Assembly (NCBI RefSeq): GCF_020618415.1
Contig: NZ_CP085344.1
Location: forward strand, 620,001 to 684,000
Direction: 5' to 3'
DNA: 64,000 bases
Origin: Cupriavidus sp. MP-37
GTDB lineage: Bacteria; Pseudomonadota; Gammaproteobacteria; Burkholderiales; Burkholderiaceae
The notes under the pieces are model-generated. The model was not told the origin of the DNA. It was given only the letters and a program-made list of their open reading frames with translations, and ran no database searches. This document shows, piece by piece, positions 46,549-55,604 of this stretch. Each line of letters begins with the position of its first letter. Position 1 is the first letter of the stretch. The position numbers and the translations under genes are program-made.

Positions 46549-46878
46549 TTACTTATTGACGGCGTCCTTGGCCTTGTCGGCGCCGGCGTTGACGGCATCC
46601 TTGGCAGCCTGCTTGGCGTTCTCCATGGCGTTGCCGGCGTCTTCCTTGGCCTTCTCCGCGGCGGCCGAAGCGTTCGAGGCGGCGTCGCTGGCGGCAGCCC
46701 TGGCGGCATCTGCGGCGTTGCTGGCGGCAGCGGCGGCATCGCTTGCAGCGGCCTTGGCGGATTCCGCGGCGCTCTGCATCGCGCTCTCGGCATTCGAGGC
46801 GGCGGGCGGCGCTTCTTCCTTCTTGCTGCAAGCGGCCATGGCCGCGGTAATCATCAACAGCGCGAGCAGTTTTTTCAT
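46549..46878 (-). CDS. Ala-rich helical lipoprotein
   Basis: A 109-residue lipoprotein: MKKLLALLMITAAMAAC with the lipidated Cys at 17, then SKKEEAPPA and an almost pure Ala/Lys/Asp/Glu/Ser region built of short imperfect repeats such as ASDAAAAASNAADAA and AEKAKEDAGNAMENAKQAA. The sequence should form one long amphipathic helix or coiled coil, as in Lpp-like or LEA-like stress proteins. It lies between prfA and prmC with its own terminator. No specific function known. Confidence 0.8.
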   Translation of the reverse strand: MKKLLALLMITAAMAACSKKEEAPPAASNAESAMQSAAESAKAAASDAAAAASNAADAARAAASDAASNASAAAEKAKEDAGNAMENAKQAAKDAVNAGADKAKDAVNK

Positions 46879-47069
46879 GATTTCGTCCTAGCTATGTTCT
46901 CGGGAGTGACTACCCGGCACCATTCTCCGTTTGCCGGTCGAAATCGATTATAGACAGCGACTTTACCCCCGCCAGTGCTGTTTCAAGCATTTACAAGAAA
47001 TACAAAGATATCGGCGACTTTACGCGGTGTTCATTACCGAAGCGTCGGCAGACGCCGCAGAAGTGGCGC

Positions 47070-48152
47070 TCAGGCGTCTTCGCCCAGCGCTGCCAGCTGA
47101 TCTGCCTGGTGCTCGGCGGCCAGCGCCGACAGCAGTTCGTCCATGTCGCCGTCCATGATCATGTCGATCTTGTACAGCGTCAGGTTGATGCGGTGGTCGG
47201 TCACGCGGCCTTGCGGGAAGTTGTAGGTGCGGATGCGGTCGCTGCGGTCGCCGGAGCCGATCAGGCTGCGCCGCGTGCTGGCTTCGCGCGCCTGCGCGGC
47301 GCGCGCCTGCATGTCCTTGATGCGGGCGGCGAGCACCTTCATCGCCTTGTCCTTGTTGCGGTGCTGGCTGCGGTCGTCCTGGCACTCGACCACGATGCCG
47401 GTCGGCAGGTGGGTCAGGCGCACCGCGGAATCGGTCTTGTTGACGTGCTGGCCGCCCGCGCCGGAGGCGCGGAAGGTGTCGATGCGCAGGTCGGCGGGAT
47501 TGATCTCGACCTCGCCAAGCTCGTCGGCCTCGGGCATCACGGCGACGGTGCAGGCCGAGGTATGGATGCGGCCCTGGGCCTCGGTGGCCGGCACGCGCTG
47601 CACGCGGTGGCCGCCCGATTCGAATTTCAGCCGCGAAAACGCGGCATCGCCGGCGATCCGGATGATCACTTCCTTGTAGCCGCCCAGGTCCGATTCCGAT
47701 TCGCTCATCACCTCGACCTGCCAGCGCTGCCGCTCGGCATAACGCGTGTACATGCGCAGCAGATCGGCGGCGAACAGCGCGCTTTCCTCGCCGCCGGTGC
47801 CGGCGCGGATTTCCAGCAGCAGGTTGCGGTCGTCGTTGGGGTCCTTGGGCAGCAGCAGGCGCTGCAGGCTGGCCTGCAACGCTTCCAGCCGCTCGCGCGC
47901 GGCGGCGATCTCGTCGGCGGCGAAGTCCTTCATTTCCGGATCGTCGAGCAGCGCCTGCGCGGTGGCGAGGTCATCCTGGGCCTGCCGGTACTGCCCGTAT
48001 TGCTCGGCCACGGGAGACAGCTCCGCATGCTCGCGGCTGAGCTTGCGGTACTGGTCGATATTGGCGGTCGCGTCTTCGCGCGCGAGCAGGGCGTTGACTT
48101 CGTCGAGTCGCTCGGCCAGTTGGTCGAGCTTGGCAAGCATGCTGGCTTTCAT
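47070..48152 (-). CDS. prfA: Peptide chain release factor 1
   Basis: A 360-residue class I release factor for UAA and UAG. The codon-reading tripeptide PAT is at 188-190 and GGQ is at 233-235, the same positions as in E. coli RF1. ATG 48152 ([12 protein letters not shown]) is the usual start. It lies between hemA and the lipoprotein gene; its GGQ is methylated by PrmC encoded downstream. Confidence 0.97.
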   Translation of the reverse strand: MKASMLAKLDQLAERLDEVNALLAREDATANIDQYRKLSREHAELSPVAEQYGQYRQAQDDLATAQALLDDPEMKDFAADEIAAARERLEALQASLQRLLLPKDPNDDRNLLLEIRAGTGGEESALFAADLLRMYTRYAERQRWQVEVMSESESDLGGYKEVIIRIAGDAAFSRLKFESGGHRVQRVPATEAQGRIHTSACTVAVMPEADELGEVEINPADLRIDTFRASGAGGQHVNKTDSAVRLTHLPTGIVVECQDDRSQHRNKDKAMKVLAARIKDMQARAAQAREASTRRSLIGSGDRSDRIRTYNFPQGRVTDHRINLTLYKIDMIMDGDMDELLSALAAEHQADQLAALGEDA

Positions 48153-48248
48153 CGGGGCGGACAGGGAATCGGGTGGGCCGGGCCGCGCGCGCAAAGAGGG
48201 GCGGCGGCGAGGGGCGTGCGGCGCGGCGCGCCGGCGAGGCAAGCGCGG

Positions 48249-49553
48249 CTAGCGCTCGGAATGGCTGCTGTGGCGGAACAGGCCCGGCACCAGGCGCAGC
48301 AGCGCCTCGCGGTCCTCGCCCTGGGTGTGGTTGAGCGCGTGCGTGGGGCCGTGCAGGAACTTGCGCGTCAGCGCGCCGGAGAGCGCCTCGAGCACGGCCT
48401 GCGGGTCGTCGCCGCGCGCCAGCATGCGGCGCGCGCGCTCCAGTTCGGCCTGGCGGATGGCTTCGCCGCTGCTTTGCAGTTCGCGGATGACCGGCACCAC
48501 GCTGCGGGTTTCCAGCCAGTGCATGAAGTTCTGCACGCGGCTTTCGATGATGGCTTCGGCCTGCGCCACCGCGGCCTGGCGCAGGGCGTTGCCTTCGCGC
48601 ACGACCGCGCCGAGGTCGTCGACGGTATACAGGAAGACGTCGTCCAGGCGCGAGACTTCGGGCTCGACGTCGCGCGGCACGGCCAGGTCGACCATCATGA
48701 TGGGACGGTGCTTGCGCCGCTTGACCGCGCGCTCGACCGCGCCCAGGCCGATGATCGGCAGCGAGCTGGCGGTGCACGACACCACGATGTCGAACTCATG
48801 CAGACGCTCGCCCAGGTCCGACAGGCGGATCGCGTTGGCGGTCAGGCCCTGGCCGCTGAGCTGCTCGGCCAGCTTCTCGCCGCGCTCGACGGTGCGGTTG
48901 GCCACCACGATCTGGCGCGGCTGCTGCGCGGCAAAGTGGGTGGCGCACAGTTCGATCATCTCGCCCGCGCCGATAAACAGCACGCGCTGGGTCGAGACGC
49001 TTTCGAAGATCCGCTGCGCCAGCCGCACCGCGGCCGCGGCCATCGACACCGAATGCGCGCCGATCTCAGTCTGGCCGCGCACTTCCTTGGCCACGGCGAA
49101 GGTGCGCTGGAACAGCTGGTTCAGGTAGGTGCCGAGCGAGCCGGCTTCACCGGCGGTGCGCACCGCGTCCTTGAGCTGGCCCAGGATCTGGGTTTCGCCC
49201 AGCACCATCGAATCCAGCCCGCTGGCCACGCGGAAGGCATGGCGCACGGCTTCGGACTGCGGCAGCGCGTACAGGTGCGGCGCCAGCTCCGTGGCCGGCA
49301 CGTTGTGATGCTGCGACAGCCAGCGCAGGGTATGTTCGAAGCCATCCGTGCCGGGCGTCAGGACGTCGGTGGCACAGTAGATTTCGGTGCGGTTGCAGGT
49401 GGAGAGGATGGCGGCTTCGGTGCCGCTGCGCCCCGACAGGTGGGAGCGCAGGGCCCCCAGCGCCGGCTTGATCTGCTCGAGCGGAAACGCCACCCGCTCG
49501 CGCAGCGAGACAGGTGCCGTGGTGTGATTGATGCCGATCGCGAGCAGTTGCAT
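48249..49553 (-). CDS. hemA: Glutamyl-tRNA reductase
   Basis: A 434-residue NADPH-dependent enzyme making glutamate-1-semialdehyde, the first step of the C5 haem pathway. The N-terminal catalytic domain starts [19 protein letters not shown] with nucleophile C53 (STCNRTEIY); the [15 protein letters not shown] motif, an NADP domain ([11 protein letters not shown]) and C-terminal dimerisation helix follow. It begins the hemA-prfA string. Confidence 0.97.
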   Translation of the reverse strand: MQLLAIGINHTTAPVSLRERVAFPLEQIKPALGALRSHLSGRSGTEAAILSTCNRTEIYCATDVLTPGTDGFEHTLRWLSQHHNVPATELAPHLYALPQSEAVRHAFRVASGLDSMVLGETQILGQLKDAVRTAGEAGSLGTYLNQLFQRTFAVAKEVRGQTEIGAHSVSMAAAAVRLAQRIFESVSTQRVLFIGAGEMIELCATHFAAQQPRQIVVANRTVERGEKLAEQLSGQGLTANAIRLSDLGERLHEFDIVVSCTASSLPIIGLGAVERAVKRRKHRPIMMVDLAVPRDVEPEVSRLDDVFLYTVDDLGAVVREGNALRQAAVAQAEAIIESRVQNFMHWLETRSVVPVIRELQSSGEAIRQAELERARRMLARGDDPQAVLEALSGALTRKFLHGPTHALNHTQGEDREALLRLVPGLFRHSSHSER

Positions 49554-49719
49554 TGTTGGGGACTGGTGTGGTCCGGAGCGCGGCCGGACCGGATGCCATT
49601 ATACCGCCGGGACCGATCATTGCAGTCACCCGCCCCTACGGGTGGCAGCGGCCGCGGATTGCAGTATCGTTATGCCGCGGCCCATGGTGGCTGTGATGCA
49701 AACAACACAGGAGAAGCGG

Positions 49720-49965
49720 ATGCTGGGCACCTTGATCGTCGGTTTGCTGGTGGGCCTGGCGGCGCGCCGGCTGCACCCGGCAGGGCGCGTGGTGACCCTG
49801 CCGGCCGCGCTGGTGCTGGGCGCGGCGGGCGCGGCGGCAGCTTTCTACGGCGGCCGCGCGCTGCACTGGTTTGTCGACGGCCAGCTCGGCAGCTGGCTGG
49901 CGGTGATCGCCGGGTCGGCGCTGCTGGTGGGCGTCTGGGGCACGGTGCGCCCGCGCGGACGGTAA
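49720..49965 (+). CDS. Small membrane protein (GlsB/YeaQ-like)
   Basis: An 81-residue protein with three hydrophobic segments and the start MLGTLIVGLLVGLAARRLHP, which resembles the transglycosylase-associated GlsB/YeaQ/YmgE family of stress membrane proteins. ATG 49720 is supported by AGGAGA at 49709-49714. It is divergent from hemA and convergent with the next gene. The family match is moderate. Confidence 0.7.
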   Translation: MLGTLIVGLLVGLAARRLHPAGRVVTLPAALVLGAAGAAAAFYGGRALHWFVDGQLGSWLAVIAGSALLVGVWGTVRPRGR

Positions 49966-50037
49966 ATACTGAACCGACTTTCCGGTCAGGAATCTGCGGG
50001 GGGTTTGATCCCGGTCAGACGGCCGCGTTGCCTGGCG

Positions 50038-50805
50038 TCAGGCCCTGGCCGCGAGCAGACGGCGCAGTACCCCGCTGGAATAGTGGCTGGCGACGTCCGT
50101 CAGGAATGCCGAAAAATCCACATGCGCGGTGTCGTCGGCGCGGTCGGAGATGGTCCGCATCACCGCGTAAGGCACGCCATATTCATGGCAGACCTGCGCC
50201 ACCGCGGCGCCTTCCATCTCGACCGCGAGCAGGCCCGGCAGCCGCTCGCGCAGTTCCGCCACCGCGGCGGGCGAGCCGATGAACTGGTCGCCGCTGGCGA
50301 TCATGCCGTGGTGCAGGGCGGGCGCCGCGACGCCAAACTTCTCGCGCACCGCCAGCGGCACGTCGACGGCCAGGTCGTGGCGCAGGAAGTCCGCCGCGGC
50401 CGCATGCAGCTCGGCAGTCAGCGCCGGATCGGCCGGGAATTCGGCGCGCTCCAGCAGCGGCACTTCATGGCGGCCGAAGAAGGGGCGCGCATCCAGGTCA
50501 TGCTGCAAGGTGCGGTCGGCGATGACGATGTCGCCCACCTGCGTGGTCGCACCAATGCCGCCGGCCAGTCCGGTAAAGACGATCTGCGTGGCGCCCAGCT
50601 CGCGGATCAGCGTGACCGTGGTGGCCGACGCCGCCACCTTGCCCATGCGCGCCAGCACCAGCACGCACGGCTGCCCGTACAAATGGCCGGCGTAGTAGTC
50701 GCGCATGCCGATGGTGCGTACGGTCGCACGGCTGTCGTCATGCCGCATGGCGGCGACGAGGTCGTCGACTTCATCGTGGATGGCGGCAAGGATTCCGAGG
50801 GTCAT
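50038..50805 (-). CDS. 5'-methylthioadenosine/S-adenosylhomocysteine nucleosidase family protein
   Basis: A 255-residue PNP_UDP_1-fold nucleosidase or phosphorylase. The start MTLGILAAIHDEVDDLV, the FTGLAGGIG loop near 87 and the VEMEGAAVAQVC motif with catalytic SDRADD near 230 are those of MTA/SAH nucleosidase (MtnN/Pfs). It would hydrolyse MTA and SAH to adenine. The FFGRHEVPLLER insertion is typical of a betaproteobacterial subgroup, so the precise substrate may differ. Start 50805 has the common MTLGIL wording. Confidence 0.87.
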   Translation of the reverse strand: MTLGILAAIHDEVDDLVAAMRHDDSRATVRTIGMRDYYAGHLYGQPCVLVLARMGKVAASATTVTLIRELGATQIVFTGLAGGIGATTQVGDIVIADRTLQHDLDARPFFGRHEVPLLERAEFPADPALTAELHAAAADFLRHDLAVDVPLAVREKFGVAAPALHHGMIASGDQFIGSPAAVAELRERLPGLLAVEMEGAAVAQVCHEYGVPYAVMRTISDRADDTAHVDFSAFLTDVASHYSSGVLRRLLAARA

Positions 50806-50955
50806 GGGCGAAGCCTGGAGAAAAGGCCACAGCATACCGCCCCGCGCAGGCCGGGCCCAGATGCGCGCGCGGCCGCACGCCCCCTCCCACGCGACAGGTG
50901 CGGCCCAGGTATCACTTTGCTAAAGTCGCCGTCATTCCAGCACGCAAGGGCGAGC

Positions 50956-52002
50956 ATGCAAGCAACCCGCATCGGAGCAAATGGCCCGGACCGCGAAGCC
51001 GTCGGCGAGCGGCGCGCCGTCCGCCAGGCACTGGCCCACTGGCGCGCGCTGCGCCGCCTGGCGCCGGCAGCGGTGGCCGCGCCATGGGCGCGCACCGAAC
51101 CGGTCGCCGCGGACTGGCGCCGCTGGCTGGACACCGCGCTGATGGCGCTGGGCACCGCCCTGCTGTGCGCCGGCGTGATCGTGTTCTTTGCCTTCAACTG
51201 GCAGGACCTGCACAAGTTTTCCAAGTTCGGCTTGCTGGCCGGCGCCATCACGCTGCTTGCCGGCTTTGCCTGGCTGCGCCCGGCCGGCGATGCCGCCGGC
51301 CGGGCCGCGCTGGGCGGCGCGCAGGTGGTCGCGGGCGTGCTGCTGGCTGTGATCGGCCAGACCTACCAGACCGGCGCCGACGCCTGGCAGCTGTTCACGC
51401 TGTGGGCGCTGCTGGCGCTGCCGTGGGCGCTGGCGGCACGCGCGGCGCCGCACTGGTGGCTGGTGATCGTGGTCGGCAACCTGGCGCTGCTGCGGTATTT
51501 CAGCATCCGCTTCGGCGTCGACGGCGTGTTTTCGCTGCTGTTCGATTCACGCCACGTGCGCACCGCCACGCTGGCGTTGCTGGGCGCGGTGGCGCTGCAG
51601 CTGGTGCTGTGGCAGCTGCTGTGCGCGAAGGCGCCGGCGCTTGGCTTTCGCGGGCTGACCGGCGGGCGCATGCTGGCGGCGCTGGCGTGCCTGCATGCCG
51701 GCTCGCTCGGGCTGGCCAGCCTGCTGCGCAGCGACTTCGACGCCGCCGCCTTCGCGCTGGCGGTGCTGGCGCTGGCCGCGCTGGTCTGGTGGTTCCGCTG
51801 GCATGCCTTCGACATCGTGGTGCTGAGCCTGGCCTGCCTGACCGGCATCGTGCTGGCCGTGGCCGCGGTCGCCAAGGTGCTGTTCGAGGGCAAGGACGAT
51901 TTCGGTGCTTTCCTGTTGCTCGGCCTGCTGACCATCGGCCTGGCCGCCGCCGCGGCCGCCTGGCTGATGCGGGCCTGGCGCAGCCAGCTGGAGCGGGCAT
52001 GA
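50956..52002 (+). CDS. DUF2157 membrane protein
   Basis: A 348-residue inner-membrane protein: cytoplasmic N-terminus of about 50 residues, then about nine hydrophobic helices. The VIVFFAFNWQDLHKFSKFGLL segment is the DUF2157 hallmark. Function unknown. It is the first gene of a three-gene operon joined by ATGA overlaps (DUF2157, DUF4401, GDYXXLXY), a combination found together in many proteobacteria. Confidence 0.85.
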   Translation: MQATRIGANGPDREAVGERRAVRQALAHWRALRRLAPAAVAAPWARTEPVAADWRRWLDTALMALGTALLCAGVIVFFAFNWQDLHKFSKFGLLAGAITLLAGFAWLRPAGDAAGRAALGGAQVVAGVLLAVIGQTYQTGADAWQLFTLWALLALPWALAARAAPHWWLVIVVGNLALLRYFSIRFGVDGVFSLLFDSRHVRTATLALLGAVALQLVLWQLLCAKAPALGFRGLTGGRMLAALACLHAGSLGLASLLRSDFDAAAFALAVLALAALVWWFRWHAFDIVVLSLACLTGIVLAVAAVAKVLFEGKDDFGAFLLLGLLTIGLAAAAAAWLMRAWRSQLERA

Positions 52003-53114
52003 GCAACGTACTGCAGACTGAGCAACGGCTCTGGCAACAACTCGCCGCACGCGGCGAGGTCCAGGGCGAGCCGCCCGCGCATCCCCATACGCCGTGGGCG
52101 GTGCGCTGCCTGATGGGCGCGGCGGGCTGGCTGGGCGCCTTGTTCTTCCAGTTCTTCCTGATTGGCACGGTCTTCGTTGCCGCACGCGAGAACGGCGTGG
52201 CGATGGCCGTCACCGGGCTGGCCATGATCGCGCTGGCGGCGCTGCTGTACTGGCGCGGCGGCGGTATTGCGGCGGGGCAGTTCGCGCTGGCTGTCAGCCT
52301 GAGCGGGCAGGGCATGGCCGTGTTCGGCCTGACCGAGGCGCTGGGCTTCACGCGCGTGGCCGAGAGCGCCGGCTTCTGGGCCGCACTGGCGCTGTTCGAG
52401 GCCGCGCTGGCCTGGCTGGTGCCCAACCGGCTGCACCGGCTGCTGTGCGGGCTGGGCGTGTGGATCGGGGTGGCCGGCGCGGTGCATCTCGCCATCGCCG
52501 GCAGCAAGCCGCAGGACTGGCTGTTGCTGACGTGGTCGCTCGGCTGGCTGGTGCCGCTCGGCGCGGCCCTGGCGGCCGGCTTCACGCTGGCCGAAGCCCG
52601 CCTGTGCGCGCACGGCCGCCATGCGCTGCTGGAACCGCTGGCCGACGCGACCCTGCTGTTCACGCTGGCGGCGGCTCTGGTGGTCACCGGCATGAGTCAT
52701 CCGCTGGCGTGGCTGGAGGGCCCGGAAGCCGCGCGCATCCCGCTGGCGCACTGGGCCGCGGGCGGACTGGTCACGCTGATGCTGGCCGGCTTCGCCCTGG
52801 CCGAATGCCGCCGCCTGGCGCTGGGCCCGGCCATGCAAGGCGCCGTGCTGGGCGGCCTGGTGGCATTCGGCGCGCTGATGGCGGCCGCGCCCGCGGTGGT
52901 GGCCGGCGTGCTCGCGCTGGGGCTGGCGCTGCGCCGCGCCTCGATGCCGTGGCTGGGCCTGGGCGTCACCAGCATCGCCATCGGCTTTATCTGGTACTAC
53001 TCGGCGCTGCACTGGACCCTGCTGGCCAAGTCCGCCACACTCGCCGCCGCCGGCGTGCTGCTGCTGGCCGGCCGCCACTGGCTGCTGCGCCGTGCACGGA
53101 TGGAGATCGCATGA
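51999..53114 (+). CDS. DUF4401 membrane protein
   Basis: A 371-residue membrane protein with about ten hydrophobic helices after a short hydrophilic start (LQTEQRLWQQLAARGEV). Conserved wording includes AAGWLGALFFQFFLIG and the C-terminal IGFIWYYSALHWTLLAKSATL, which is typical of DUF4401. It overlaps both neighbours by four bases. Function unknown; it probably forms one complex with them. Confidence 0.82.
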   Translation: MSNVLQTEQRLWQQLAARGEVQGEPPAHPHTPWAVRCLMGAAGWLGALFFQFFLIGTVFVAARENGVAMAVTGLAMIALAALLYWRGGGIAAGQFALAVSLSGQGMAVFGLTEALGFTRVAESAGFWAALALFEAALAWLVPNRLHRLLCGLGVWIGVAGAVHLAIAGSKPQDWLLLTWSLGWLVPLGAALAAGFTLAEARLCAHGRHALLEPLADATLLFTLAAALVVTGMSHPLAWLEGPEAARIPLAHWAAGGLVTLMLAGFALAECRRLALGPAMQGAVLGGLVAFGALMAAAPAVVAGVLALGLALRRASMPWLGLGVTSIAIGFIWYYSALHWTLLAKSATLAAAGVLLLAGRHWLLRRARMEIA

Positions 53115-53608
53115 AACGATGGATCCTGATCGCGTGGGCGCTGACGCTGGCGCTCGCCGCCGTCGGCATCGCCGGCAAGGAGCGCCTGCTGGCGCGCGGC
53201 GATACTGTTTTCCTGCGGCTGGCGCCGGTGGACCCGCGCTCGCTGATGCAGGGCGACTACATGGCGCTGAACTTCGACATCGGCAACCAGATCCGCGCCG
53301 CGCAGGCGCAAGACCGCCAGCTTCCGCGCGACGGCGTCGCCGTGATCCGCCGCGACGCACAGGGCGTGGCCAGCTTCGTGCGCGTGCACCGCGCCGAGCC
53401 GCTGGCTGCCGGCGAGCAACTGCTGCGCTACCAGACCGCGCGCTCGCGCTGGGGCGGCATGCAGGTGCAGGTGTCGACCGACGCGTATTTCTTCCAGGAA
53501 GGGCAGGGCCAGCGCTTCGCCCAGGCCGAATACGGGGAATTCCGCGTCGGGGCGGACGGGCAGGCGCTGCTGGTGGGGTTGCGCGGGAAGGGGATGGAGA
53601 AGCTGTGA
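53111..53608 (+). CDS. GDYXXLXY-domain protein
   Basis: A 165-residue membrane-anchored protein: one N-terminal helix (ILIAWALTLALAAVGIAG) and a periplasmic domain with the family motif GDYMALNF, then SRWGGMQVQVSTDAYFFQEGQGQRFAQAEYGEFRV. It is the third gene of the DUF2157/DUF4401 operon. A bidirectional hairpin follows its stop. Confidence 0.88.
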   Translation: MKRWILIAWALTLALAAVGIAGKERLLARGDTVFLRLAPVDPRSLMQGDYMALNFDIGNQIRAAQAQDRQLPRDGVAVIRRDAQGVASFVRVHRAEPLAAGEQLLRYQTARSRWGGMQVQVSTDAYFFQEGQGQRFAQAEYGEFRVGADGQALLVGLRGKGMEKL

Positions 53609-53633
53609 AGCGGGCGCGACAGGCGCCGCGCCC

Positions 53634-53660
53634 GTAAAAAAGCCCGCATCGCTGCGGGCT
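53634..53660 (-). terminator. Terminator of ychF, also facing the GDYXXLXY operon
   Basis: AGCCCGCA-tcgc-TGCGGGCT; on the minus strand the stem is followed by six T. It lies 22 bases after the ychF stop and 26 bases after the opposite gene's stop, so it can serve both. Confidence 0.85.
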
Positions 53661-53681
53661 CTTTCATGGGTCTGGCGGGAA

Positions 53682-54773
53682 TCAGACGTTGAACAGGAAG
53701 TTCATCACATCCCCATCCTTCACCACATATTCCTTGCCTTCGGCGCGCATCTTGCCGGCTTCCTTGGCGCCGGTTTCGCCCTTGAAGGCGATGAAATCGT
53801 CATAGGCGATGGTCTGCGCGCGGATGAAGCCGCGTTCGAAGTCGGTGTGGATCACGCCGGCCGCCTTGGGGGCGGTGTCGCCCACGTGGATGGTCCAGGC
53901 GCGCACTTCCTTGACGCCGGCGGTGAAGTAGGTCTGCAGGCCGAGCAGCTTGAAGCCGGCGCGGATCACGCGGTCCAGGCCCGGCTCTTCCATGCCCAGG
54001 TCGGCCAGGAACTCGGCCTTGTCGGCGTCGTCGAGGTCGGCGATCTCGGCTTCGATGGCGGCGCACACGGCGACCACGGGGGAGTCGGTCTGCTTGGCGT
54101 ACTCGCGCACCGCGTCCAGGTGCGGGTTGTTGTCGAAGCCATCTTCACGCACGTTGGCCACGTACATGGTCGGCTTGGCGGTGATCAGGCAGAACGGGCG
54201 GATCGCATCCCACTCTTCCGGCGCCAGGTCCAGGGTGCGCACGGCCTTGGCCTGGTCGAGCACGGACTGGGCTTTCTCCAGCACCGCGACCAGGCGCTGG
54301 GCTTCCTTGTCGCCGGCGCGGGCCGGCTTGACGTAGCGGGCCAGCGCCTTTTCGACGGTGGCCAGGTCGGCCAGCGCCAGTTCCGTATTGATGACTTCGA
54401 TATCCGACAGCGGGTCGACACGGCCAGCCACGTGGATCACGTTGTCGTCCTCGAAGCAGCGCACCACGTGGGTGATGGCATCGCATTCGCGGATATTGGC
54501 CAGGAACTGGTTGCCCAGGCCTTCACCCTTGGAGGCGCCCGCCACCAGCCCGGCAATGTCGACGAACTCGACCGTGGCCGGCAGGATGCGCTCCGGCTTG
54601 ACGATGTCGGCCAGCTTCGCGAGCCTCGGATCCGGCACTTCCACCACGCCCACATTGGGCTCGATGGTGCAGAACGGATAGTTTTCGGCGGCGATGCCGG
54701 CCTTGGTCAGGGCATTGAACAGCGTGGACTTGCCGACGTTGGGCAGGCCGACGATGCCGCATTTGAGGCTCAT
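53682..54773 (-). CDS. ychF: Redox-regulated ATPase YchF (OLA1 family)
   Basis: A 363-residue Obg-like ATPase: [17 protein letters not shown] with P-loop GLPNVGKST near 9-17, coiled-coil insertion (about 125-200) and C-terminal TGS-like domain ending [18 protein letters not shown]. It binds ribosomes and prefers ATP over GTP. ATG 54773 is the conserved start. Confidence 0.97.
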   Translation of the reverse strand: MSLKCGIVGLPNVGKSTLFNALTKAGIAAENYPFCTIEPNVGVVEVPDPRLAKLADIVKPERILPATVEFVDIAGLVAGASKGEGLGNQFLANIRECDAITHVVRCFEDDNVIHVAGRVDPLSDIEVINTELALADLATVEKALARYVKPARAGDKEAQRLVAVLEKAQSVLDQAKAVRTLDLAPEEWDAIRPFCLITAKPTMYVANVREDGFDNNPHLDAVREYAKQTDSPVVAVCAAIEAEIADLDDADKAEFLADLGMEEPGLDRVIRAGFKLLGLQTYFTAGVKEVRAWTIHVGDTAPKAAGVIHTDFERGFIRAQTIAYDDFIAFKGETGAKEAGKMRAEGKEYVVKDGDVMNFLFNV

Positions 54774-55058
54774 GGTGTGGTCTTCGGAAACAATGGGTTG
54801 CGTGATGCCGCTGGTGCCGGCAGCGCCGTGGCAGCCGCGCATTGCGCGCTACCGCCGGAAACTGCGTCGGGACGAGACAAAGACATCACATCGCGCTGGC
54901 TCGGCGAAGTTGCACGCGTTGCCACGGAAAACCGCGATTGTAACCTTTTGGGGGGGCGGAGCGGTGTCAGGGCAGAAGTGACGCCCTGGCAAAGAAAACG
55001 GCCAAGGTATCAGCCTGGCCGTGCCTCGTGGTGTGGTGCCGGATCGTGATGGTCGCGA

Positions 55059-55346
55059 TCAGGCGCCGTCGGTGAACTGGTCACGCATATCCGAGGTTTT
55101 CGCGCCGTCCGTGAACGTGTCGCGGGTTCCGGTCGTGCGCGCGCCGTCGGTGTAGACATCGAACTTCGAAACCTTCGCGCCATCGGTGTAGACATCGAAC
55201 TTCGAACCCTTCGCGCCGTCGGTATAGACATCAAATTTCGAAACCTTCGCGCCGTCCGTATAAACATCGCGAAGCCCGGTACCCCCGAATGCCGTGCCCA
55301 TGGCCCCTGCGGTAGCGACGGCAATCAATAGTGCTTGTTTGAGCAT
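55059..55346 (-). CDS. Small exported protein made of YTDGA repeats
   Basis: A 95-residue protein: signal peptide MLKQALLIAVATAGAMGTAFG, then six tandem units of the form D(V/T/Q)(Y/F)TDGA(K/R)xxxx, the first four nearly identical (DVYTDGAKVSKF). The DNA of the central units is a 36-base direct repeat, so copy number could vary. The ribosome site GGGAGGTGG before ATG 55346 is strong, which supports real and high expression. No family recognised; the mature protein is acidic-basic alternating and lacks Cys. Confidence 0.75.
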   Translation of the reverse strand: MLKQALLIAVATAGAMGTAFGGTGLRDVYTDGAKVSKFDVYTDGAKGSKFDVYTDGAKVSKFDVYTDGARTTGTRDTFTDGAKTSDMRDQFTDGA

Positions 55347-55592
55347 CGTTCCACCTCCCTTCAGGTGGTAAGTTCCCCGGCCAGAAACATTTCGATTCAC
55401 TATAGGCCCGTGCGTATCCAAACACGGCAGCGCTGACCCGATTGTTTAGTTCTAAGGCTTATGACCTGCAGCTATATGGATCGGCCCAACCAGGGGCGCA
55501 GCGTCGGAACTTCATCAGGGCTGCCCCAAGGCGCCCCGGAGGCCACTACCGCGCGGGCAAGCAGGCCCGGACGGGCCCCGGAGTGACGTGGC

Positions 55593-55598
55593 TATAAT
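55593..55598 (+). promoter_or_regulatory. Perfect -10 box immediately before the monooxygenase gene
   Basis: TATAAT at 55593-55598, seven bases before ATG 55605. If used, transcription would begin at or next to the start codon, giving a leaderless message; no ribosome site is seen upstream of this ATG. No clear -35 box is present, so the call is tentative. Confidence 0.4.
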
Positions 55599-55604
55599 CC
55601 AGCC

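Noticed and set aside
49109-49970. Plus-strand frame across hemA and the upstream region giving over 1000 residues
   Set aside because: Antisense to prfA and hemA, which are complete on the minus strand; the only plus-strand gene I accept there is the small membrane protein at 49720.
55130-55260. Regular 36-base repeats considered as a CRISPR array
   Set aside because: Repeats are contiguous without spacers and lie in frame in a translated signal-peptide protein.
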